The position numbers were made by a program, and so were the translations under genes. A stretch of DNA of 64,000 bases. Origin: Trichobilharzia regenti (lineage: Eukaryota; Platyhelminthes; Trematoda; Strigeidida; Schistosomatidae). Positions 55,513 through 64,000 of this stretch are shown here, one piece after another; the first letter of the stretch is position 1, and every line of letters starts with the position of its first letter. The notes beneath the pieces are model-generated. The model did no database searches, was not told the origin of the DNA, and saw only the letters and a program-made list of their open reading frames with translations. The DNA is taken from the NCBI GenBank assembly GCA_944472135.2, contig CALYDD020000441.1, positions 62,001 to 126,000 of the forward strand, given 5' to 3'.

Positions 55513-55950
55513 TCAAATAAATAAATAAATTTATTCTCATGGTACAGTACACGAGGGGGCCAGTTTACAGGCATCATCAATTTGTTACAGAAATAGGACC
55601 ATATTATTCAGTCACAATTTACAGTCGATATCAGAATATGTTTAACATGTACACTGGAGATTATACATACACTTGATAAATGTTAATCACAATAGTATAA
55701 AACATCCTTTTCACTTATGTACAATCGTTTCTGTGCATGGTTGGAAAAATCCGCTAGATTGTCAGTGAGTGCAACACATCATGAAATACAGAAGTATTGT
55801 CTTCGCATTATCAAGAAAAAACCAGGTCTTTGGTGGATGGATTATAAGTGCCTGGGAAAAAATAAAGCTTGAAGTCAGTTTCCATACATAATTTTGTTGT
55901 GTACAGAATTCTTGAATTATAGTTCATTGTTGTGTTATTTTGTTGTGTTA
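55513..55950 (-). mobile_element. CR1-E 3' UTR and end, antisense
   Basis: It faces the preceding copy tail to tail. 55355-55512 and 55513-about 55670 form an inverted repeat, and the rest matches the UTR at 51450-51759. It is cut where a CR1-C end begins. Confidence 0.75.
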
Positions 55951-56090
55951 ACTTTTGAAACATTATATACTTGTAGACATTCTACGATTTGAGATTATAT
56001 CATTCTTGATCTTGCCTGTAAAATGGAATGCATTTTCATGTAAATTTATGTGTTTATATGAAAATAGAAATTTTTATTATTATTATGACG
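55951..56090 (+). mobile_element. CR1-C terminal 140 bp with ATT tail
   Basis: Diverged hairpin region (TGCCTGTAAAATGGAATGC, then TCATG...) and TTTTTATTATTATTATG. Confidence 0.65.
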
Positions 56091-56324
56091 AATGATTCGG
56101 TCAATATTTCACTAAAATGCTAGGCAAAGTGTTGAGATATAATATTTCTCAAGCTCTTTCTCTCAAGAGCGTTTAATCTAATACATACAACACCAATGGC
56201 ATATTCATCTGATGTTCCTTAATTCGAAACTTTCTAGTGTGTACTGTGTTCCGCAGTGTAGCTTATGATGGTGAAAATTGGTTGCGTGAAATAAATGCTT
56301 GACCGAATAAATTCGCTTTTTATT
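56091..56324. other. Unassigned 230 bp
   Basis: No ORF or repeat is recognised between the CR1-C tail and the RTE relic. Confidence 0.35.
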
Positions 56325-56810
56325 TATGACTCTAAGACGTGGCCATTGAGAATTGAAGAAATTAAAAGGTTAGTCTTGTTTTGACTCCAAATATTTACGT
56401 CCTGTCTGCTGTGTTAGATGGTGTAATGTGGTGAGCAATTTTTGGTTGTGCGTAGTGTTAGGTGAGAACGAGGGTAAAGTCAATCAGTTAGGTTGCTAAG
56501 CTATATCGAGTGACTTGGCTAGGACACGTCACGCACGACGGGCCACCACCTTCCCTCAACGAGCAATTTCAACTGATATAGGATCAGTCTGGGGAGGAAT
56601 GAGGATCGGTCATTTCAAAGCTTAACATCAGTTCATAAAGTATTCGATAGCTGGTTTGAGCTAGCTACGTTGATTTAAACCAGACATGTAAGGAAGTGTA
56701 GACTACCAGGTTGAGATCCTTGGAAAGTTATGTACCAATGACCGGAAGCAGTTGACGATGTGACTCAAAGCCATTGTCAATGGTGCAGATGTAGAAACAC
56801 ATTGTTATCA
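56325..56810 (+). pseudogene. RTE-type LINE C-terminus, degenerate
   Basis: Nucleotide and broken-frame similarity to 20-480: GACGTGGCCATTGAGA, GGCTAGGACACGTCACGCA, CCCTCAACGAGCAAT, ATATAGGATCAG and AGACTACCAGGTTGAGATCC follow the same order. Many indels and stops make it far older than the copy at the window start. Confidence 0.65.
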
Positions 56811-56858
56811 TTGCGATTCATTAAGTCGTCAAGCTTACCGAAATTAACATTATTTATA

Positions 56859-57072
56859 TTGTGATATATTATCGTAATATTTGTTCATAGACCTTAGTTG
56901 TAAAAAAAGTAGGCTATATGTTGGTGTTACAATAAGGAATTCTCGTGTCGTCAATCTGTGTTCTGGTTTCTGCGTCAGTTCGTACTGAGCGTTTCTGAGA
57001 AGCTTCGAGGGACAGCGTGAGGCCTAGCGTAGCAAGAGCTGGGCATTAACGGTTTACGAGATGTGACCCACA
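56859..57072 (+). repeat. Partial LTR of Gag-only element, copy 3
   Basis: It matches the last two thirds of the LTR, from about TAATATTTGTTCATAG to GTGACCCACA. The first third is missing and RTE relic sequence abuts. The terminal TGACA is decayed to CCACA. Confidence 0.75.
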
Positions 57073-57236
57073 GTTTACGATAGTGAAGTCAGATTCTGAC
57101 GGTAGAAACAGATTCTGGCGGATTCAGACAGTTAGTGAAAGTTGGGATAGTCACCGTTCATCTTTCCTGGTGCCGGTCAAGTCCTCTTTGAACAAGCAAT
57201 ATCTGGAACGATTTTGGAATTGGGTCAAGTTGAACA

Positions 57237-58082
57237 ATGCCTGGGTCAAAGAAGGGACAGAGCGTCTTGGATGCAAACAGGAAAGTAAGTCATGTTGACT
57301 AGTCTGTTAATTGTTACGATCTGTCTGATGTTAAGCATGACATGGTTGATGTTACTGTTTCGCCATCCAGGGATAATAGGAACATCAAACTCTCTAAATT
57401 TGAACCACGGTGTTTCGATGGAAACCCGGCTGATTATTTACAATTTGTAAGGGAGTTTGAGATCATGCTGAGTAGTTTTTTATTAAGTGATGAATTGAAA
57501 TTGATGTATTTGATGAGGTATTGCACTGGAGATGCTTCAAGAGATATACAGTGCTGTAAGTTTATGAAGCCAAAAGAGGGCTACAACGAGGCTATGAGCA
57601 TACTACGTCAAAGGTTTGGAAGAACTTCGATGATTATAGGGAAATTATTTGAGGCTGTTAAGGGTAATGGCAGTCAATTACAGGATGACTCCCAGGCACT
57701 TACTGAGTTTTTGGATAATCTGCTGACTTACAAGAATGCATTGATTTCGATGAATTGCATGGGTGACCTCAACTCGAGTTTTATACTAGAAGTAATAGCG
57801 AGACTCCTACCTACTCGACTGCAAAGGAAGTGGGCGAAGATAAGCTCCCGTATGGAGGATGAAGGTATCGAGCCAAAGTTTGATGATATCCTGAAATTAG
57901 TAAAAGATAGTGTCAATCAATCGATGAGCAAGTTGGCCAGTATATTGAATCTCAACCCTAGAATAGAGCAGTCTGAGGGCAAAATGCAATCATTGATGAC
58001 GAAAGGGCCTCAGAGAGGTGGATATCGAGAAGGCTCTATGGTGTCAAGTAATGAATATAGATTAATTGAGTGTAAAAGCTTA
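57237..58082 (+). pseudogene. Gag, N-terminal part, copy 3 (left arm)
   Basis: MPGSKK start at 57237, then a TAG near 57299. The frame reopens at 57342 (MVDVTVSPSRDNRN) and runs with the conserved FDGNPADYLQF and MRYCTGDASR to 58082, where an antisense LTR cuts it. Codons beyond 58082 in that frame are LTR sequence. It resumes at 58418. Confidence 0.8.
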
Positions 58083-58417
58083 TGTCAGTCACGTCTCGTA
58101 AACCGCCAATGCCCAGCTCTTGCAACGCTGGGACTCACGATGCTCCTTGAAGTTTCTCAGAAAAGCTTAGTAATAACAGACGCAAAAAGCAAAACACCGA
58201 TTCGCGATTCGAGAATTCTTTTTTGTAACACCAACATATAGGCAACTTTTAAAATCAAGCTTTAACAGTAAGGTTCATGACGGTTATGTCCTGACTTTTT
58301 TCTGAACAGCGACCGATGAGACTATGACTGTCGTATTGGTGCCTGCGCGAAAACTGGGGAAGTTGGTTTCGAGCAAACAACCATGAATTGATCGTTCAAT
58401 CTTCAACCACATTGACA
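58083..58417 (-). mobile_element. LTR inserted antisense in gag (left arm)
   Basis: 335 bp, TGTCA...TGACA. No target duplication is visible (GCTTA on the left, GATTT on the right). Confidence 0.85.
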
Positions 58418-59205
58418 GATTTCGTGGTGCATCCATAACATATAAGTTACAAGATGCAAGACAAACACAGTTGTGTTTTACACTTTTGCAAGTAGTTCAT
58501 ACAAGGGTGAACTGTGAATCAGTGAGCAAGTTCAGTGGTAATGTATATGTGAAATCAAGGTCTGACTCCGAATAGTGTGACGATAACGGTTTGGTCAAGA
58601 AGTCTGTAGTTGCAACTGGTAAACCATCGTTGAATAGAGTGTCGCAGAAGAGAGTTACATTCTCAGAGGGCAGTTATGACTCCACAAGTTTACAAGGTAT
58701 TACCAGTCAGAGTGAAGATATAAAACATTTAGGGATTTGTGAGGAGGAACCGAAATTGTCTACTTGTGTTATTAAAGAGTTTGAAATTGATGGAGTCGAC
58801 CAGATAGATGATGGTAAAGTGAATATTCGTGATAATGATGATGATACTTCACATTTGTCTTTGGTTTATCATGATGAGATGCGGGATATGCCTACTCCTG
58901 CTAAGATAATTAAAGGTTCTGTACAACTTGAAGGTGAAGTAGAATTGAATGCAGATGCAGTTGCAGAAGGCATACATACTTGTGAGACCGTCAGTGTGAT
59001 TGATCAGCATGTAGCCCACCTAACATCAGATGCTATTGCTAAACCTGAGCTGATAGTAAAAGACAGCAGTGGTGGTGATCTTGCATGTAGACAAATTTCT
59101 GAAAGTCAAGCAACAAAAGCTTCTGATCCACCGCTACGTTCATCAACTTGTGTCACTCAGTCGTCGTTGGTGTTGTCATCCACAATGGAAAAGACGCCCA
59201 TCAAC
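58418..59205 (+). pseudogene. Gag, middle and distal part, copy 3
   Basis: It continues gag after the LTR. A TAG at about 58573 is followed by an open stretch from 58591 (KKSVVATGKPSLN, then DNDDDTSHLSLVYHDEMRDM) that lacks the A-run of copy 1. It ends at 59205 (TPINS), where the sequence folds back. The hydrophobic C-terminus is lost. Confidence 0.8.
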
Positions 59206-59305
59206 TCACAGTTCACCCTTGTATGAACTACTTGCAAAAGTGTAAAACACAACCGTGTTTGTCTTGCATCTTGTAACTTATATGTTATGGATGCACCACG
59301 AAATC

Positions 59306-59640
59306 TGTCAATGTGGTTGAAGATTGAACGATCAATTCATGGTTGTTTGCTCGAAACCAACTTCCCCAGTTTTCGCGCAGGCACCAATACGACAGTCATA
59401 GTCTCATCGGTCGCTGTTCAGAAAAAAGTCAGGACATAACCGTCATGAACCTTACTGTTAAAGCTTGATTTTAAAAGTTGCCTATATGTTGGTGTTACAA
59501 AAAAGAATTCTCGAATCGCGAATCGGTGTTTTGCTTTTTGCGTCTGTTATTACTAAGCTTTTCTGAGAAACTTCAAGGAGCATCGTGAGTCCCAGCGTTG
59601 CAAGAGCTGGGCATTGGCGGTTTACGAGACGTGACTGACA
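59306..59640 (+). mobile_element. LTR inserted in gag (right arm)
   Basis: It mirrors 58083-58417. The distal gag strand between 59206 and 59305 mirrors 58418-58517. Confidence 0.85.
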
Positions 59641-60486
59641 TAAGCTTTTACACTCAATTAATCTATATTCATTACTTGACACCATAGAGCCTTCTCGATA
59701 TCCACCTCTCTGAGGCCCTTTCGTCATCAATGATTGCATTTTGCCCTCAGACTGCTCTATTCTAGGGTTGAGATTCAATATACTGGCCAACTTGCTCATC
59801 GATTGATTGACACTATCTTTTACTAATTTCAGGATATCATCAAACTTTGGCTCGATACCTTCATCCTCCATACGGGAGCTTATCTTCGCCCACTTCCTTT
59901 GCAGTCGAGTAGGTAGGAGTCTCGCTATTACTTCTAGTATAAAACTCGAGTTGAGGTCACCCATGCAATTCATCGAAATCAATGCATTCTTGTAAGTCAG
60001 CAGATTATCCAAAAACTCAGTAAGTGCCCGGGAGTCATCCTGTAATTGACTGCCATTACCCTTAACAGCCTCAAATAATTTCCCTATAATCATCGAAGTT
60101 CTTCCAAACCTTTGACGTAGTATGCTCATAGCCTCGTTGTAGCCCTCTTTTGGCTTCATAAACTTACAGCACTGTATAGCTCTTGAAGCATCTCCAGTGC
60201 AATACCTCATCAAATACATCAATTTCAATTCATCACTTAATAAAAAACTACTCAGCATGATCTCAAACTCCCTTACAAATTGTAAATAATCAGCCGGGTT
60301 TCCATCGAAACACCGTGGTTCAAATTTAGAGAGTTTGATGTTCCTATTATCCCTGGATGGCGAAACAGTAACATCAACCATGTCATGCTTAACATCAGAC
60401 AGATCGTAACAATTAACAGACTAGTCAACATGACTTACTTTCCTGTTTGCATCCAAGACGCTCTGTCCCTTCTTTGACCCAGGCAT
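59641..60486 (-). pseudogene. Gag, N-terminal part, copy 3 (right arm)
   Basis: It mirrors 57237-58082. It differs at SRAIQCC (left arm SRDIQCC) and at one Gln/Arg position. Confidence 0.8.
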
Positions 60487-60650
60487 TGTTCAACTTGACC
60501 CAATTCCAAAATCGTTCCAGATATTGCTTGTTCAAAGAGGACTTGACCGGCACCAGGAAAGATGAACGGTGACTATCCCAACTTTCACTAACTGTCTGAA
60601 TCCGCCAGAATCTGTTTCTACCGTCAGAATCTGACTTCACTATCGTAAAC

Positions 60651-60970
60651 TGTGGGTCACATCTCGTAAACCGTTAATGCCCAGCTCTTGCTACGCTAGG
60701 CCTCACGCTGTCCCTCGAAGCTTCTCAGAAACGCTCAGTACGAACTGACGCAGAAACCAGAACACAGATTGACGACACGAGAATTCTTTATTGTAACACC
60801 CACATATAAACACTGTTACAACTTAGATTTCTGACGGTTTTCCTGTGACTTCTTTCTAAACCTCGACCGATGAGACGATGACTGTCGTATGGATGCCTCC
60901 GCGAAAATTGGGGAAGTTAGTTTTGAGCAAACAACCATGAATTGGTCGTTCAATCTTCAACTGTATTGAA
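60651..60970 (-). repeat. LTR of Gag-only element, copy 3 (right arm)
   Basis: It is nearly full length, with termini TGTGG...TTGAA decayed from TGTCA...TGACA. Its last 180 bp extend beyond the left-arm copy. Confidence 0.8.
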
Positions 60971-60974
60971 ATAG

Positions 60975-61390
60975 ACCAATCGAAATATTCCCTGATGTGG
61001 TCATCAATAATACTTCTCAGTACTTTTGACACCACTCGGAGTAGAGCTGCTGGTCTATATCTAGTGGGATTTTGCCTATTCCCGCTCTTGAAGATCGAAG
61101 AAAGGATTGCTATTTTCCACTCCCTTGGTAGTTTCTCCAAATCCATTGAGTTTTGGAACGAGTCGCACAGGGGTCTACAGAGAGCTTCGACGCTCTGTTT
61201 CATAACAGATGGCCTTATGTCGTCACAACCTGGTAACTTTCCAGCTGTGAGTGGCTGTAGCTTCCTTATGACTGTTGCGGGGTTTATTTGGAGAGTAGCC
61301 ACTAGGTCTTCCTCCTGTGAAATAGTGGTGCCACCATCTTGGTCCGTACGGGTTATATCCACATTGCTGTTTAGATGTTTGGCGAAGGCC
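60975..61390 (-). pseudogene. LINE RT finger region, antisense
   Basis: The minus-strand reading runs from about 61362: VIRKLQPLTAGKLPGCDDIRP, VEALCRPLCDSF, then LPREWKIAILSSIFKSGNRQ and YRPAALLRVVSKVLRSIID. These are RT motifs 0-2 of a non-LTR element distinct from lineages A-D. It is cut on the left by the LTR and lacks the catalytic box. Codons past 60975 are LTR sequence. Confidence 0.75.
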
Positions 61391-61408
61391 TAACTGAATG
61401 TTTTAGCA

Positions 61409-62960
61409 TGTTTTCTGAAAAGTATGCCGTTAAATGCTCGATCTCTCCTTAACAAAATAACTTCCTTTCCCAGCTTCGTATACATGGAGCGACCAACACT
61501 GATTCTGGCGACTGAAACTTGGCTTACTACTGATATACCTGACACAAAGCTGATAATTGATAACTATAACATCCACAGGAATGACAGAGCGGACAAGAGA
61601 GGAGGCGGTTGTCTAATATATGCCTCTAAATCCACTGACTCCAATACCTTTACAAACCTAACTATCGACAAACTCCCAGAATCCAAGTGAATAAGCATCC
61701 ACGCGAATGAAAATAACATTCTTGTGGGATGTATATACAGAGCCCCTAACAGCCCTATAACAACTGATACGGTTATCGGAGAAATACTAGAGACTGTACC
61801 TAAGCTGGAATTCGACTACAAACTAGTTTGTGGCGATTTCAACCTCCCTGGAGTGAACTGGGATACCTGCACTGGACCGAGAACCTATGAGGTGATCCTA
61901 GAAGCCGTAGATGTAGGAGGATGGAAGCAGTGCGTACGCCTCCCAACACGATACAACAATATTCTCGACTTAATCCTCTGCCACAAAATAGAGCCGATCT
62001 CGATAGAGGCGGGGGATAAACTCGACAACAGTGACCACAACATATTGTACTGCACCCTACCCTTACAACTAACAACTAAACGCACATCTAAGAGTTCCCC
62101 GGTTTACTAACAATATAGGGACTATCGAAATTCCGACTGGGAATTCCTACCAACGCTCTTGAGAAGCTCAGACTGGGGTGAATACTTCACCAATAATAAC
62201 TTAGAAGTAATACCAAATGCCTACTACAAGACAATCAGTTCAGTGAGAGACACAATCGCACCCCTGAAATCTGCCCTAAAGACACCAACTCCATTCATAG
62301 ACCGCAAAACGAGAATAAAACTAAGGAAACTGGAAAGGAAATTTTATTTATACAAAGAATTTAGTGCATTACACCAGATACATGGAAAATTTAAAAATCT
62401 TGAAGCGAGACATAAAGTGAAGGCACAAGTCGAGGAAAATAAAGCCCTAGAGGGCACCTCTTAAACTCAGGAACTCTGCAAGATCTTGCAAAAACTACTG
62501 AAGATGGGGGAAGACAACAACGATAGCCGCCTAGAACATGAAGGTATAATTTATGATGATCCCCAGATCATTAGTGAACTCCTGAGTGAGTGGTTCTCCA
62601 ATAACACCAAAGCGCATCCGTCCCCAATTCTCGACATAACCTGCAAAAATAACTACAAGTTAGGTGAAATCAACTTTAATATACAAAATATAGCATCGGC
62701 GGTAAGGACGTTAAAAGCTAACGGTAGTTGTGGGATAGATGACATACCATATGACATATACAGAAACGGTGGTATGGATATGATAGTATTATTACTTAGA
62801 ATATTTACTCTCTCACTGATGACCGGGACCTACTCTGAAACTTGGAAAAATACATACATGTAACCTAAGCATAAAGGAGGGCCTAAAATTAGTGCATGTA
62901 ATCATAGGCCTATCACTATAACACCTGTCATATCAAGGATCATGGAGAAAGTAATCAAAT
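61409..62960 (+). pseudogene. CR1-D ORF2, endonuclease to RT fingers, four nonsense codons
   Basis: A single frame is interrupted only by stops at 61688, 62108, 62462 and 62861. It shows LNARSLLNKI, ILATETWLTTDI, RGGGCLIYASKS, GCIYRAPNS, CGDFNLPGVNWD, SDHNILYCTLPL, then the linker and RT start (ANGSCGIDDIPYDIYRNGG, GTYSETWKN) to PVISRIMEKV. The endonuclease motifs are all present. It ends before the palm, at 62960, in unrelated DNA. Confidence 0.82.
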
Positions 62961-64000
62961 TTATTCAGAAAGTCAGAAAGATTTAGTGAACTAAAGGTAC
63001 TTTCGGTTTCCACAGTGGTTCTCCGTACCGAATTCATTCCTTTAAAACCTCAATTAAATGACACGTCAGTACCTACGTGGAAGAAATTCCATTCTTCATT
63101 ACTAAACTGAATGAGAAGAGTCATGTTTTTCATTCTAAAAACAGGAGCATTTGTAATGTTTTACTTATGTAAATGCAGTTACATACAGTTGCACTAAGAA
63201 CTCAGTGCAACTCGATGGACAGTAGTATATATACAAATAAACTGAAAAATAATGTCCTCCTCATCTTATGAACAACTTGTCCTTACTCCGGGATTATAAC
63301 TTTGAATCATTTTTGATTCATTTACGTTCTCAGTGGGGCAGGGCTTCAAGCTAGGGCTTTGAAGTTTCGGTAGCAGTGGCATTTGTTTTATGGGGTGGAG
63401 TTACTAGCCTAATACCCAACCTTCCCTCTTTACTAGCCGTATTACTGGCTTAGTGGGGCAAGGGAGTGCATAGGCCAGATATAGGACCCTGGAACACAAG
63501 CATGGCTGGCGGGTTTTCTACCGTTAAGCCACCGAGAGCTGAGTGGTTTACTGGAGAGCACTAATCGGACAATTAGCGCCATTCTCCGCCATTCTCTCTG
63601 TCGATTGACGATAAATACCTCGTATAATGTAATATCCCTTCCCCCACTCCCCGACCACTCCTCCGTTCATCCATCCATGGACATTTCTCCTACTCCACTT
63701 CTGTTTACTCACGAATCACACCCCATAGTTGAGGTTCAAACACCAGTCCTATCCTTTGCTCAGCTAGGTTCGAGAATCGCGTAATTGATTGGCAATAACC
63801 TATGATAGGGCATGCACTAGAGATGTGTCATCTAGCTATCGGTGTAGAAACACATACGGTCTTCCTACTTGTGGATTTTTTTTCACTCAATTGGCATTTA
63901 TTTTCATTTCTGCTGCCCATCAGGATGAAGGTGAAAATTCTACTCCTCATCTCAGAGGCCACATGCAATCACGCATGCACAACACCTAAATACGTGTTTC
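62961..64000. other. Unassigned non-coding end of the window
   Basis: No convincing ORF is seen. A possible antisense SINE trace lies at 63505-63545 (minus strand GGTGGCTTAACGGTAG, A-box-like). A pyrimidine-rich stretch at 63630-63680 and a GGGGCA...GTGG region are otherwise unremarkable. The 66-codon ORF at 63789-63989 has no features. Confidence 0.4.

Larger units (their letters stand above)
56935..60789. repeat. Fold-back inverted duplication of element copy 3 (about 1.6-kb arms)
   Basis: Arms of about 56935-58517 and 59206-60789 are reverse complements (positions sum to 117723) with a 688-bp spacer. Translated arms differ at two residues of 299. The spacer carries the only copy of the distal gag, so a single element was folded back on itself. 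Confidence 0.88.

Noticed and set aside
63789..63989. 66-codon ORF at the window end
   Set aside because: No start context, homology or domain; the hydrophobic FFFTQLAFIF run comes from a T-rich stretch.

Overview
The window is animal nuclear DNA built almost entirely of retrotransposon remains. I find no convincing host gene, no rRNA or functional tRNA gene, no CRISPR array and no prokaryotic signal. The mix points to a schistosome or close trematode relative: several CR1-like LINE lineages with 3' ends in (ATT)n, an RTE-type LINE, a Gypsy element with an RS-rich Gag, Penelope-like fragments with a GIY-YIG endonuclease, a Gag-coding LTR element, and tRNA-derived SINEs carrying a hammerhead-ribozyme core like the schistosome Sm-alpha family. 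The genus is inferred from this mix. I cannot name the species or chromosome, although a sex-chromosome or pericentromeric block would fit. CR1 lineages are labelled A-E here for convenience only.

Layout: 1-0.7 kb, RTE 3' end. 1.8-6.0 kb, CR1-C 3' parts in both orientations. 6.0-8.7 kb, CR1-B with an open 702-codon ORF2 segment. 8.7-10.7 kb, a chimeric block ending in CR1-A. 10.7-12.3 kb, an antisense Gypsy gag-protease remnant split by a solo LTR. 12.7-14.8 kb, a Penelope fragment and a CR1 ORF1/ORF2 start. 15.4-19.1 kb, CR1-A with a long open ORF2. 19.1-22.1 kb, antisense CR1-B meeting it tail to tail. 22.5-27.3 kb, CR1-C and chimeric pieces. 27.4-31.4 kb, a complete LTR element that codes for Gag but has no pol, with a 5-bp target duplication. 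31.4-47.1 kb, a giant inverted repeat (about 7.0-kb arms, 1.73-kb spacer). 47.1-51.8 kb, CR1-A ORF1 with its 5' leader, CR1-B and CR1-C 3' ends and a third copy of part of the palindrome. 51.8-55.4 kb, a second, younger Gag-only LTR element. 56.3-61.0 kb, an RTE relic and a fold-back inverted pair of a third Gag element. 61.0-63.0 kb, LINE RT relics. 63-64 kb, unassigned.

Only parts of the elements look usable: the CR1-B ORF at 6.0-8.1 kb and the CR1-A ORF at 15.36-18.0 kb are open but 5' truncated, and the Gag-only elements would need enzymes supplied in trans. The strongest observations are (i) a pair of hairpins just before the (ATT)n tail that keeps base pairing while its sequence changes between CR1 lineages, (ii) a pol-less LTR family whose Gag has a BEL/Pao-like N-terminus and a hydrophobic membrane-like C-terminus, (iii) repeated fold-back inverted duplications from 0.16 to 7 kb, with arm identity in the largest ending exactly at an LTR insertion, and (iv) hammerhead-bearing SINEs beside a Penelope endonuclease fragment.
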